Shown: positions 1 through 11,587, counted from the first letter of the stretch. The stretch: DNA of 64,000 nucleotides from Mastigias papua (GCA_964019165.1 OZ025276.1:6199840-6263839); one strand, 5' to 3'. A program made the numbers and translations. Notes: generated by a model not told the origin, from the sequence alone.

Positions 1-53
1 AATCTTGTAGAACGTGAAGTCTCGTTTTCGTTTGCTTACTGACAAGAAGCGGC

Positions 54-68
54 GTTTCCATTAGCAAC
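54..68 (+). promoter_or_regulatory. X-box-like RFX site
   Basis: GTTTCC-ATT-AGCAAC resembles the RFX-factor X-box (GTNRCC, 0-3 bp spacer, RGYAAC). It has one mismatch in the left half-site and a perfect right half-site. It lies 50-65 bp upstream of the first start codon of the gene at 119-1547, a usual position for X-boxes of ciliary genes. Function is inferred from motif and position only. Confidence 0.35.
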
Positions 69-118
69 CATAGCCTTTTTCCCTAGGTTACAGTTAAAGA
101 GGACAGATTTCAGGAACC

Positions 119-1547
119 ATGTTTATCAGCAGTATGGCTCGCAAAAATGTAGACAAGCAAAGATATTTGGAAAAGAAAACTCGAGAGAGGAAAAGAAGAA
201 ATGAAGGTACTGGAGGACTCTCGATCAATGGTGAAACTTCAAAGCTGAAGTAAGTGTATAGGCCTATAGTTACCATGTTATCAATAGTGCTGTCAATATA
301 GACTTGTCTGCTTCGAATATATAAATTTGCATATGTTGCTTTTCTATACTGTTCTACACGCTTCAAAATCATGTTAGCATTTGTTGCAAATGTTATGTTT
401 GTTTTACTTATTGGCACATTTGGACTCAGCCTATAGGTGGAATCGGGCACTTTTGTACGCCACAGATCTGCGCCTCTTTGCACACTTAATCCCATACATA
501 TCTTCTATTTTCTTATTAAAATACACCGGCGTACAACAAACTCTGAATTTCTGTACGCCTCATATCTGTGGCATGATCCTCCTCTAGTCCAGATTGGATT
601 TTGGAGTCAATTGAAAAGATACACCTGCGACTTGTCATGTGATCAGGTGCACATTTATGTAGTCAGTAAAACTGATACTGTTGATAGTGATTTCTTTATA
701 CTTCCATTCATTTCTTGAATATGCATTGTCTATGGCATACATGCTATATTTTTATTTTCATTTGTTAATATATTATGCATATGTGCCATATATAGATGTC
801 TTTTCTAGCACCAAAGGATTTAGGAAGAATGGACGTCTTGGTACAGTGAATATAACAGGCCATCATAGAACACATTCTGCCCCATTGCTACTAGGTCCTC
901 CAAAGTCTAGTGGCACACATTTACCAACTGGCAATACTTCTTCATATGGTGACATTGAGCTGCACCCTGAAAACATTGATGTAGTTAGCGACATACGTGA
1001 TAATGCAGATAGGTTTTGGAAAGAGAAATTAGATAAAGAACATGAGTGGTACCTAAATCCTGTACATCGCCCCAACAGCCTTCAAGTACCATTTTCAGAA
1101 CTTGTAAAAAGAAAGCCACTTACAGCATCTGTTATGAAAGCAACAACTGATGGTACTCTTACTAGGGCTTATGATGAGGACATTTCAGCATTGCCTTTGG
1201 ATGAATTTGATATGGATTTATTTAAAGAAACTGACAAGGAGATTTATAGAAATGAAATAAGGAAATCCTTGAAGTTACACTCACCTTTTGAACTACAGCT
1301 TGCCAAACTGAAGCAAGAAAAATTAAAACTGGAAGAAGCTTATCTATTGCAGCAGAAATGTAAAGCAGAGCTTGAGGAAACTAGGGGCCCCATACCCAGA
1401 TGGTATGAAATGAAAACAAGTCAATTTACCACTGAACACAGAAAGCATAATAACCTGTTAGCAATTCCAGGGCATTGGGAGCCTCTGATAGATTACAGGA
1501 ATAGCCTCATCCAAGCCTCTGGGAGATGGAAAGATCTTTCCCAGTAG
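119..1547 (+). CDS. Two-exon gene, uncharacterised coiled-coil protein
   Basis: Exon 1 is 119-249 (donor GTAAGT at 250) and exon 2 is 809-1547 (acceptor TTTTCTAG). The junction completes an AAC codon, so the frame runs through to a TAG stop and gives 289 residues. An alternative ATG at 134 has better context (A at -3, G at +4) and gives 284 residues. The N-terminus is very basic (K/R-rich, about residues 6-33). A Ser/Pro/Gly-rich linker follows, then an acidic and aromatic region, and a helical, Lys/Glu/Leu/Gln-rich coiled-coil segment near residues 205-235. There is no signal peptide or membrane segment. I do not recognise the family. The X-box-like site upstream and the coiled coil suggest a possible ciliary or axonemal protein, which is inference. 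The gene is compact, with no transposon in its 559-bp intron. Further 5' noncoding exons outside the window are possible. Confidence 0.72.
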
Positions 1548-3658
1548 TATTGGATAGATACACTACATATAGGTTGATGTAAAGACTGGATTTGACTTTG
1601 TTATGGAAAAATTTGTTGGCTACCTTTCATGTTGTTGTTATTGATGTGGATAGTAATTAGTATTGTAATTTTAAAAAAATATTGGTAGGATGTATTCAAA
1701 CAACAGACCAATGCTTTAAGCTTATAACAAAGGAACACAAAAGGAATAGAATTGAATTTTTCATATTGAATGGTAAGAAATAGTAATATGAAATATTGGA
1801 AACCATTAGAAGATCTTGATATGAAAGGGAAGAAGGATCATGTTATGCAACAACACTGTCAGACCTGTCTAAAATTTGTAAGGAATTGAGGTGATTATGA
1901 TAAAAAATTGCTCAAAGGTAAAATGAAAGTGTGAGAAAGTGTATGACTGGGACAAACTCGAGTGTGTGACTTGTGGCTTTGTATGCTAAACACACTAACA
2001 CTGAGCTTTGTTTTTGAGCCCTCAAGTCAAATGTTCAAATGTTCTGCCATTGCCTACTTTCAGCACTCATAATTGATGAGTGTATATACTAACTCTGCAA
2101 ACCAAATAATAATGATAATCTGACATAAACAATGTCTCTAGTAAATTCTATCATTTTGTCCAACTTCTAGCATAGCTCTGAAGTTTCAAATTTCAACTTT
2201 CCTAGTCCTTTTCTGGAAGATCATCAATCATGCTATTAGTACAGTCATAGATTTCTTTTACTATTTGTTTATTGATTTTTAGTCCTATATAATGCAGGCT
2301 TTTCAAAGTGTAAATTAAATGCATGCTGCTGATCACATACATAGGATCATTTGCACATGCTAAACAGTCAATTGTGAGAGCTTTCCTTAGTATTTACATG
2401 TATATTTTGGATATAGCTGGCGTGAGTGACAAATCATGCTGATGAACTGAGCTGAGCCTGTGCGCTCATTCACAATAGTGAGTGTCTCATTGAAAGGCCT
2501 GACAATGGCATGGCAGTGGGTGTCATTAAGGTTCATCCTCAAGTGATCTGTTGGAATTTTTGATAGAGCAATAAATATCTGATTTTCAGCATTTTTGATG
2601 GTTTCAGCTAATATTCAAAATCACACAGTAACAGGCCCAAGCCTACTTCCCTAGCTTAATTTAATACCAACTATTCAGCTTCAGTGGATGACAATAGAAT
2701 TGTTGCTAGTCATGTTCTTTTTCAACTAACTAAACATGCTAATGTAGATATAGATGCATATGTCCTTCCAATAAAGATTTTTACACATTTTTTGCAAGAC
2801 AGTTGTTTCTGGTCTAGTACTGAAATCTTCATAGCTTTCTCATGATTTCAGTGCAACAACATTCTTAGCAAAAGCGTTTCAGTTTGCATATCACTGCAGT
2901 GCCACATAGACAGGTCCAAAACCCAAATTCTGAATTTTCTCAACTTCTGAGAATTTGGATACTGCTTTTATATCAACCACTTTTTCAAATAAAAACATAC
3001 ATTCTTTATAACAAGAAATGGCATATATGCCAATACAAAGAGTACATACCTCATCATAAAGCCATCCTAGAAGAGAGAAGAGCAATCAATATTCAAAAAC
3101 ATCTTTGAAAAGTCAGGGGAACATGGGGCCAGAAAAATTCTGGGTGGCTATGATCCCTCATGGCCCTTCCTTAGCAATTGAACTGAATCAGTGCTTTAAG
3201 TGAATCAGTGCAATCTCTGAAATGACATTATTGCAGATTTCACCAGGTTTGATTCAGTAGTTTAGCAAGACCAATATATATATATTCGTGATTGTGATGG
3301 GTGTTGTTTCTGTCCTGTTTTCTATCAACCACGATGAATAGAAAAAGCAAATTAGTTTGCATATTGTCCCGTACTATCCAGATCTCAGCAATGCCGGAAG
3401 CGATGAAAGGCAAAGGGAGCAGACTTTCTTTGAAGGGCACTTTGGAATATGATACTAGCAGTTTGTTGGTACAGACGCCCCACTCCGCAAAATTACAAGG
3501 ATAGTTTTGCGGTCATAAGGAAAGTGCTCTCTGCTGTAGGTGCAGAAGGTAAGAGATTATCTTGATAGGTAATCCAAACTGTAACCTAAAATATCGTAAG
3601 AAGTGGTGCATTAAAAGCATAAAATCAATACAATCTTAGTTCCATTTGAACAGAAAAT
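1548..3658. other. Non-coding stretch, no gene seen
   Basis: Presumed 3' UTR and intergenic DNA after the first gene. Short open frames here (for example 2884-3108 and 3301-3504) lack domain-like composition or splice context. I see no tRNA, repeat array or clear transposon ends. Confidence 0.5.
2570..2775 (+). terminator. Candidate polyadenylation signals
   Basis: AATAAA occurs at 2570-2575 and at 2770-2775, the second followed by a T-rich stretch. Either could end the transcript of the 119-1547 gene with a 3' UTR of about 1.0-1.2 kb. No transcript evidence is available. Confidence 0.25.
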
Positions 3659-4066
3659 ACAGTAATTAATTAAATTTTCACGCGAATGTAAACTTCGCGC
3701 AACGCATTTATTGCACCTGGATTTCGCGACATCTAATTTTTGCCAACACCATAGTGAGGGAAAACAATATATGACCTTCATATGCAATTCTACCTAAATT
3801 TTTTACATTTGTCACATTCATCTACGATTAGATACAATAAGCTAGTGATGAAGCATGGAGTGTTAAACGAACAATGCCCTGAAAAATCCATTTACATGCA
3901 GACAATCATCTGTTTATTCCTTGTTTACAATTTTGCGCAATCTAATTTCTGCGCAACTCCTGAAAGGAAATAGTTCGAGCACACAAATTTTTCATGCAGG
4001 AAAATACGCTTAACTATTTTCCCGCAACCAATTATTCGATGAGCACGAAAATTTCATGAATTAAAC
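3659..4066. mobile_element. Possible degraded MITE
   Basis: The left side (TAATTAATTAAATTTTCACG from 3663) and, inverted, the right side near 4045-4066 (TAATTCATGAAATTTTCGTG) are similar. The interior repeats TTCGCGCAA/TTTGCGCAA motifs. This looks like a worn inverted-repeat element. The exact ends and target duplication are not clear. Confidence 0.3.
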
Positions 4067-4149
4067 CAGATGAATACACTAGAGTAGCTGCGATGGAGGA
4101 AGATGGGGCTCCCCCCATACCTCCAAGATAGAGAATATCATTAGCCAGC

Positions 4150-4742
4150 CTTTGGGTGATCCTGTTAAATACCTAGGAAGCGAAATCAATAGTATCGAAT
4201 TAAAATTACAACCAGTAAGAGTAGGAAATGTGGAACGTACTAAAAGATCATTGAATAAGTCCAAGTCTCCTTCTGCTGATAGCATCCCCATCAAAATATT
4301 GAAATATGCTATAAATTTAGTCTCAAAGCCATTAACACTCATATACAATGCATCTTTAGAAGCCCATATTTGCAAATTGGCCAAAGTAACACCAAATTAT
4401 AGAACGGGATCTAAAACAGATGTAAACAACTACCGGCCTATCTCAGTATTATCAGCTGTATCGAGGATACTAGAAACGATTGTACACGAACAAGTAATGG
4501 AGTATCTAATAGGGTACAACAGACTGTATTTAAACCAGCTTGTATTTCAGAAGCTGCACAAATACAATGACAAGTCTATTGAAAGTTATAGACCCTAGGT
4601 TGAGGAAGTCTGTTAAGGAGAAAATAAACTTGAGCATATGTCTTGACCTGAAAAAAGATTTCAATACCGTTGACCATAAAACGTTAATGTTGAAGCGACG
4701 AAGGCATGGTGTCGAGGATACTTCCCAATACTGGAGCCATTG
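4150..4742 (+). pseudogene. LINE reverse-transcriptase fragment A
   Basis: The frame at 4152-4598 carries a non-LTR reverse-transcriptase N-terminal region, with a KSPSADSIPIKILK block and an NNYRPISVLSAVSRILE block (RT motifs 1-2). A second frame at 4540-4866 continues with a decayed catalytic block (CLDLKKDFNTVDH, usually DLxKAFDTVDH). Frameshifts and stops show that it is dead. Sequence after about 4745 belongs to a different LINE. Confidence 0.75.
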
Positions 4743-5829
4743 TGAACGACTTGACTCAGTTGATCTCAAAAACCCACACTTATCTCTGACCACTTACGAG
4801 ACAAGGCAAATACCCTTGGTCTTTTTCTTACATCAAACCCAAACATTTACTCCAAACCCACTGTAGACTTTCCTCTTTGTCACTCTGATCATTGCCTCGT
4901 CACCTTGCACCATGAGATCCTTGTCTCCAATCAGGGCAAGTCTTTCTCTACTCAAAGGTAGTCCACTTTAGCAAAGCTGATTGGGACTCTCTTCGCACCG
5001 TCTACTCCTCAAATTCCTGGTACTCTGGCTTCTCTAATGATCCTTCCTCTTTTGCCACTTTTATTGATAATGAAATTCTACTTGATATGGATCTTTTCAT
5101 TCCCTCTTCCTGTAAACCCGGCAAGAAAATTCCCCAAAATGGTTTAATTCACAGTGTGCTAAAGCTGTAAAGAATAAAAACCATTGCTTTAAATAGAGAA
5201 AGTTCTTTCAACCTCCACTACCTAGAGCATTATCTGTGCAAGCTCGAAATCTATGCTCCAAAGCCATTAACAGTGCCAAAACCTCTTTTGTCAACCGTAT
5301 CAACCATAAAAGATCGCTTCCTGCCAGACTGGATCTCGCTCCTCCTTTCCTTAGCCAAAGCTTTCTCACAAAACTTTTGCTACTCTTCTTTTCCGCCTCT
5401 GAAACACAACTCTGGCTCTTCTTCATGCACTCCTTCATCTAAGGCCAACCTTTTTTCATCTATCTTTGCTTCCAGTTCCAATATGAATGATGAAGAATCC
5501 CAACCTCATCTCTACCCTACATCCACCATCACAATGCCACCTGTTAAGTTCTCTACACACAAGGTTCGAAAAACCCTTCTCCAGCTCAATACCTCTAAAT
5601 CTAAAGGCCCCGATGGTATACCAGCTATAGTTCTTAAACCCTGTGCCCCTGAGCTCGTCCCTGTTCTCAACAAACTCTCTCAGCATTCCTTCTCTGTTTG
5701 TACATTTCCCTTTTCTTGAAAATTTGCCCACTTTTTTCCTATCCCCAAAAAAGAGAAAGTCTAACCCTCTGAGCTATCGTCCAATTGCAATTGTGAGGGA
5801 CTCAGAAATACTCGCTAGATTTAGCTTAG

Positions 5830-6510
5830 TTGTTTTTTTGCTGTATATACAAAATGGGTGATTCGTCATGATTTTAGAGTAGAATACTATTTTGGTCTCT
5901 GATTTCATCCCACCGTGTGATTACGTAATGGCGTAGGAGTATGTAGTAATCTACCTGTACGTAAGGCCCAAAATTTATTTTATACTTAGTTTGGTCCATG
6001 GCAGCATATGCTAAGTATCCATTCTTACCTTGTATGCATATATTGCAATTCTCTCTGTATAGTTTCATAGTTCTCAGGAATAATCTACAACATATTAGTC
6101 ACGCGTTTATTTGTCGTCCAATGTAGCTTAGAGGAACTATGCTAGGTATCTGTCGGTACTTCCATCTATTTCGCACATACCGAACGTCACTTCCTATGTA
6201 GCTACCGCTTTAGACATCCGGGTACAGCATTTCTCAGCAATAATTTAAAGCACTGTTATAATTCAATTCTCTTAGGTCTTTGCAATATTTTCACTGTTTT
6301 AATATACTTCACCTGTATTGTAGGTTTCCTTTCAATAAATTAGAGATTGTGATTCTTAACTAGCATATCTGTATACATTTGTGAATAAACACTTTGTATG
6401 TATTTAGGCTTACATCTTATGTTTGCATTTTTTTGTCATTTTAGAAGAATAATGTTAGTCGTTCCCGTTTATTTTGATTGAATTGATAAAAATATATAAA
6501 AACTCGTCTA
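5830..6510. other. AT-rich insertion of unknown type inside LINE B
   Basis: RT-like coding similarity stops after the NPLSYRPIAIV block and resumes near 6518. About 680 bp of AT-rich, non-coding DNA lies between. I could not find terminal inverted repeats or a convincing target duplication, so the class is undetermined. Confidence 0.4.
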
Positions 6511-6791
6511 GAAATCCTTGGACCTCTTTCGTTCCTACGAAACTCTCGGGCTCACCTGTTACACAATCACTTCACTCATCTCCAAGACTATTACCACCAA
6601 GCAACTGATTGCCTTACTTGAAACAAGCAACCTTCTTTCTGATCACCAGTACGGCTTACGACAAGCCAGATCTACTGGTGACCTTTTAGCTTACGCTGTT
6701 CATGGTCCTCTGCTCTAGAATCCTATGGTGAGAACAGAGTGATTTCTCTTGATAGCTCCAAAGCTTTTGATCGTGTTTGGCACAAAGGTCT

Positions 6792-8138
6792 ATAGGAACG
6801 TGTGTTTGGGTCCTATAAGCTGCAAATGTTCGTTCAGTGACATCCTTCGTTGATCCATGTTGTTGTGTATCCTTATTTAACGTGCAGAGAACACGGAGGC
6901 AGAGAGAGGAGACAGTGATGTTGACTGTACTCTGACTCTACTCTGACTCCATGTTCTCTGCACGTTAAATAAGGATACACAACAACATGGATCAACGAAG
7001 GATGTCACTGAACGAACATTTGCAGCTTATAGGACCCAAACACACGTTCCTATAATGGTGACCGAGACGTGACCCACAAATCCTTCGTTGATCCAGCTTC
7101 AACATGCAAGCAAGAAAACAACCCGCACTCAACTCACCGCAGTGCCGCATCACAGCAAGTCAGGTTCCTGGTTGATCCTACACACAAGACCTCGCAAGCA
7201 CGTAACTGTCGAACGCCTACATTCTGGTTCCTGGTCATCCTACTCATAAAACCTCGTACAACAACTCAATCATCGAACGCCGACATTCTGGTTCTTGGTC
7301 ATTCAACTCAAAAAACCTTGACAACTTCGCAAGAGTCGCCGCGACTTCTTTGGACTTTAGTTTGTATTACGTTGGACATCTATTTCTAAATTTTACGTGT
7401 CTTATATTCTACTATATTCGTGTGTTTTCAATTATTATATATACGTTTTCATCAGGTTTTCATGTAACTACTTATCATTAGTCTAACTAGGGAAACTAAC
7501 GCTATTCTCACATCTCGTCATCTCATCATTTCATTCTTCCTATAATGTTTACAATCCTACACTGCTTTCTCCCTTACGGATCGAATGCTTCTCATCCGCT
7601 TGCATTCTAAGGGGGGAGCTCTTGTAGTGACACGTAAACATTGTAACTTAGGCCATTTCTCAGTCAATCCCGATTTTCTTCTTTTCATTCATTCGCATTT
7701 CACAACATCGCACACCTTGGACATCACCATACGTCACGTCTCGGTCACCATTATAGGAACGTGTATTGGTGTTTAGGCACTACGGTGGTTCGAGTGCGAG
7801 TTGCTTGCTTGCTTGCTTGATTGCTTGATGAAGCTGGATCAACGAAGGATTTGCGGGTCACGTCTCGGTCACCATTATAGGAACGTGTGTTTGGGTCCTA
7901 TAAGCTGCAAATGTTCGTTCAGTGACATCCTTCGTTGATCCATGTTGTTGTGTATCCTTATTTAACGTGCAGAGAACACGGAGTCAGAGTAGAGTCAGAG
8001 TACAGTCAACATCACTGTCTCCTCTCTCTGCCTCCGTGTTCTCTGCACGTTAAATAAGGATACACAACAACATGGATCAACGAAGGATGTCACTGAACGA
8101 ACATTTGCAGCTTATAGGACACAAACACACGTTCCTAT
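6792..8138. mobile_element. Foldback transposon with nested palindromes
   Basis: This 1,347-bp element is bounded by direct repeats AGGTCT (6786-6791 and 8139-8144). Its ends are 309-bp inverted repeats, 6792-7100 and 7830-8138. The outer 262 bp of each (6792-7053 and 7877-8138) is itself a hairpin; in the left copy the arms are 6792-6898 and 6947-7053 around a 48-bp loop, and the loop of the right copy is the reverse complement. A partial third copy of the end sequence sits at 7732-7767. The interior has no recognisable transposase; the open frame at 7069-7389 shows no domain. Removing the element and one AGGTCT restores the LINE B reading frame across the site. The superfamily is not recognised. 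Confidence 0.85.
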
Positions 8139-8733
8139 AGGTCTCCTTGCTAAACTACCAAAGTAGTGTCAGCACAACACCCTCATTTAATGGATTGCTA
8201 GCTGTCTTTCTGGCAGATCAATTGAAATTAGCGCGGATTGTCTCCTTTTTGAGCCTTCATCTATCAACTTATCAACTCTGGTGTACCTCAGGACTTTGTT
8301 ATCTGACCTATTTTATTCATCCTCTTCTTAAATTACCTACTTTCCTCTACATCTTCCAGTATTTACTCTTTCGCTGTTGATACTTATCTAAGTTCATCTT
8401 TTTCATCTAATCCACAACACCTTTTCTACTCCAATGTTCCATCCTATCGTAACACCTCAGCTTCAGGCTTCACTTCTCACAAATGACTTGTTAACTATAG
8501 AGACGTGGGGTAACGACAACCTTGTTAAGTTCAATCAATGAAAGAGGATACAGGTTGTTATTTCACGTAAAGAATGATAGTGAAAATTAAGGAACTGCCC
8601 AGGAACTATTAGTACTACAATGTCACAATTGGAGGTCCAAAAACAAGGAAGCTTTTGAACTAGGCCTTCATCTATGTTCCCTATAAAATAGTGTGTATGC
8701 CTTATTTTGGAAAGAGTACCAAGCTTACTGAAT

Positions 8734-8775
8734 AGAGACCTTAAGCATTCACTACGGAAACGATAACGGTAACGC
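8734..8775 (+). repeat. Harbinger left terminal inverted repeat
   Basis: Begins AGAGACCTTAAGCATTCAC and continues with CGATAACGGTAACG-type motifs. It pairs with the right end at 11546-11587. A small internal palindrome (CGATAACGG...CCGTTATCG, 8761-8804) lies just inside. Confidence 0.85.
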
Positions 8776-8814
8776 TAGATGTGACGTTGCCGTTTCCGTT
8801 ATCGATCTGACAAA

Positions 8815-10011
8815 ATGTCATTAAGCATTATCATGAGAACGTTAGCACCTCCACGTGGTTACAAACAGGAACTAGGATGTTTCGTTTTAGCGGCGAAAAT
8901 TTTCGATATCTTTTATCACTCTTTCAAGATGCCTTTATTACGCGAGGTAAGAGAAATGCTGTGTATTGCTTACAATTTCCAATACATCGATGAAGTAGAG
9001 TTTGCACTCCTTTATGATATTAACAAATCGAAGAATCCATACATTCCATACTGGCAATACAATAAATTTGATTTAGAAAATATGACTGATGATGAAAGTA
9101 GGACAGAGTATAGATTTGAGAAAGACCATATATTCAATCTTGTTGAGTCACTGCAACTTGATGAAGAGCAGACAATTTATAATCGACTAAAAGTAGATTC
9201 TATTGAAGCAGTCTGCATTCGTTTGAAGCGATTATCATACCCATGTAGATACACAGACATGATTCCGAGATTTGCTCGTCCAGCTCCAGAAATTTGCGCA
9301 ATAAATAATCATATGATTACCTTAATACATAATCAGTGGGGTTTTTTACTACAAGATCTCAACAGAGAGTCGCTAGTTCCTGAAAATCTCCAAAGACATG
9401 CAAATGCAATTTATAACAAAGGGGCCCCTTTAAATAACTGTTGGGGATTTGTAGATGGAACTGTTCATCCTGTATCACGGCCAGGACAAAATCAAAGGGC
9501 AGTTTATAATGGACATAAGCGTGTGCATGCAATCAAGTTTCAGTCAGTAGCCACACCAGATGGACTTGTTGCATTGTTGCATGGGCCATATGAAGGGAAA
9601 AGGCATGACAGTGGCATCCTTCAGGAATCTGGTCTGCTCAGAGATCTGGAGCAATATTCAGTGTCTCCTAATGGGGAAATTTTATGCATTTACGGAGATC
9701 CTGCTTATCCCTTATGACCCCAACTTCAAGCACCTTTCAAAGGGGCTGTTCTTACTGACAATCAAAAGCAATGGAATAAAGACATGAGTTCAGTTAGAGT
9801 CAGTGTTGAATGGCTTTTTGGAGACATAGTGAACTACTTCAAATTTCTTGACTTTAAAAAGAACTTGAAAATCCAACTCAGTGCAGTAGGTAAAATGTAC
9901 ATGGTGGGGACACTCCTTCAAAATGCCAGAAGTTGTCTGTATGGGAGCAGTACATCTTCATATTTTGAATTGCAACCACCCACTTTGCAACACTACTTCA
10001 CAAGACTGTGA
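8815..10011 (+). pseudogene. Harbinger transposase, one nonsense codon
   Basis: DDE-type nuclease related to HARBI1, which would cut and join transposon ends in the nucleus together with a Myb-like partner. The frame from the ATG at 8815 reads 300 codons to a TGA at 9715-9717, then continues in the same frame to a TGA at 10009-10011, so the whole unit is 398 codons broken by one stop. The catalytic triad is visible: first Asp in WGFVDGTV (about residue 215), second Asp in YGDPAYP (just before the stop), and Glu in VEWLFG (9808-9825, after it). NGHKRVHAIKFQ and RHDSG motifs are also present. The stop sits where the family usually has Arg, and CGA to TGA is a common CpG transition. No intron is needed. 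As it stands the product lacks its catalytic Glu. Confidence 0.9.
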
Positions 10012-10352
10012 TCAATTGAAATCTATCACTTTGATGCTTTTGTTGCACTTTCTATGGAAATGGTATTTCTTCCCTGAAGCATCTGATCAAAGAAGCAAAA
10101 ATTAGTTTGTAACAAATGTTTCCTCATTCTACATAGAATCACACAACATCACCATAAATGTCTATGTGCACTATACCAAAACTAGCTTCAGCGAGAAAGA
10201 CAATTGTTAAGTTCTATTGGGCTTAAATGATAGCAATGTAGAATGAAAGAAAATATAGTAGAAACTAGTGCAATGATTCTTCTTTTCAATACTGCATAAA
10301 GTATAAGCAAGATTAATATCTGCATGTGTATTCTAAAATTTTCAACATTTCT

Positions 10353-11099
10353 CTACTGCTTACTATTTAACTGACTTAACATGCCAATTATCAAGTCATT
10401 TTGGTGTTTCAGATGCTGCATCATTTGTAAGACATTTTCCTTTAAACTATTTATTTGCTGTTTCATTTGTTCCACAGATGTAGCTAATTTAACTATATCA
10501 GCACCACTCTCTCCATTCTTTCCTTCTACCCTTTGCTCTCTTAATTCTCTTGCCTTTATATTTTCTGCTAATTCTTGCTCTTTCAGCTCAATTTCCCTTT
10601 TCCTGAATTCTGTCTCAACTACCATTCTTTCTCTTAACCATGAAATTGTGTCCTTCCCTGTATTTCTTGCCTTCTTTCCATACCCCACTGCTTCCTCCCC
10701 ACTCATTCTTTTCCTTGTCTCTCCCAGAGTCTCTAAAGATTGCTGCCGCATTTCCTTAGCTTTGGCACTTTCAGCTGCTACCTTTTCTACTTTGTCTCTA
10801 TCTATTGCCCTGAAATCATTTGCTGCTGTTTCAAAGAGACTTATAAGCTCATCTAAAATAGTATCTGCTTCTATCAGCTCATCAGGAGCAATACCACTTG
10901 CACGTTCTTCTTCTCTGTTCTTTGCTCTTCGCCTGTCATACAGAGCTTGAAAATGCTCCCTTACTGAACGTGAAGAAACTTCGAATTTGAGCCTCTCCAT
11001 CCCATTTAATATGTCTGCCAACCTCTTCCAGCCTTCACCCCGCTCAGCACTTCCTGGTTTTGACAACCATATTTCAGAAGCTAAAACTTCCCTCAGCAT
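10353..11099 (-). CDS. Harbinger Myb/SANT-like DNA-binding protein
   Basis: Second gene of the transposon, uninterrupted for 248 residues from the first ATG on the minus strand. Such proteins help import the Harbinger transposase into the nucleus and bind the element ends. The N-terminus shows a trihelix/Myb pattern: EIWLSKP...GWKRLADILNG and SSRSVREHFQALYDRR. The open frame continues upstream of this ATG (codons for KRFKWTKEHDTY, including a typical helix-1 Trp) to an acceptor-like CTGTAG near 11140, so the true start is probably in a short upstream exon. The C-terminal half is a long charged coiled coil (about residues 120-245, KELEL/KEQELAE and MKQQINSLKENV repeats), likely for oligomerisation. 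It appears intact, in contrast to the broken transposase. Confidence 0.85.
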   Translation of the reverse strand: MLREVLASEIWLSKPGSAERGEGWKRLADILNGMERLKFEVSSRSVREHFQALYDRRRAKNREEERASGIAPDELIEADTILDELISLFETAANDFRAIDRDKVEKVAAESAKAKEMRQQSLETLGETRKRMSGEEAVGYGKKARNTGKDTISWLRERMVVETEFRKREIELKEQELAENIKARELREQRVEGKNGESGADIVKLATSVEQMKQQINSLKENVLQMMQHLKHQNDLIIGMLSQLNSKQ

Positions 11100-11545
11100 A
11101 TACGTATCATGCTCTTTAGTCCATTTGAAACGTTTCCTACAGTCAAATCAACGCACCTCAAGACTTGCGCACGATGGAGCTCATAGTTGAGCTTCATGTA
11201 AATTAAAGTGGTGACCAGTTAAGAGAAAATCCAAGACTTATACTCTAAAACAGCCAAATTTATTGCTATGGCCTACGCACGAGCAATGGGTCTGGCATTA
11301 GGCCAATATTCCATAGCTTTCCTTGTAGTTCAATTGTCGAAAATATAAATTTATGAACAATAACCGAGAAAAAGAGTTATGTTTACTTACCCAGTAGCCT
11401 TCAAGTTTGAGGAATGAGCCATAATATTCTAATTTCCTCTACAACGTTAGTGAACCACTGTTAACGTTCCAGTACTTTGATGGAAAACCTTAACGTTAGG
11501 GGTCTCCCCCTTCGCGCGTGCGCATTGATGAATTTCATGGTGCTA

Positions 11546-11587
11546 ACGTTGCCGTTACCGTTCTCGTTGTGAATGCTTAAGGTCTCT
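11546..11587 (-). repeat. Harbinger right terminal inverted repeat
   Basis: Inverse of the left end, finishing GTGAATGCTTAAGGTCTCT at 11587 and followed directly by the AAT target duplicate. Confidence 0.85.

Larger units (their letters stand above)
4745..8733 (+). mobile_element. LINE B, decayed and interrupted by insertions
   Basis: Order on the + strand: end of an apurinic endonuclease domain (SNPNIYSKPTVDF and CHSDHCLVTLH near 4830-4910), a linker, RT block SKGPDGIPAIVLK (5597-5640), NPLSYRPIAIV (5765-5800), DHQYGLRQARSTGDLL (6641-6690), SLDSSKAFDRVWHKGL (6745-6793), then after a foldback insertion LLAKLPK (8143-8165) and a decayed FADD box read as FAVD (about 8373-8384). Frames shift several times, so the element cannot encode a working protein. 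DNA at about 5830-6510 has no RT similarity and is probably another insertion. The region after 8540 is too worn to assign. Confidence 0.75.
8734..11587 (+). mobile_element. PIF/Harbinger DNA transposon
   Basis: This 2,854-bp element starts AGAGACCTTAAGCATTCAC and ends with its inverted copy. The TIR similarity runs for about 40 bp and is rich in AACGGTAACG motifs. It is flanked by the 3-bp direct repeat AAT (8731-8733 and 11588-11590). It carries the two genes typical of Harbinger elements, a DDE transposase on + and a Myb/SANT-like protein on -, in convergent (tail-to-tail) arrangement. The subterminal regions contain repeated AACGTTA/AACGGTAACG words that could be transposase or Myb-protein binding sites. 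High TIR identity and nearly intact genes suggest a fairly recent insertion. Confidence 0.92.

Noticed and set aside
7069..7389. 106-codon frame inside the foldback element as a transposase
   Set aside because: No DDE or DNA-binding pattern, and most of it follows from low-complexity repeats of the arms.
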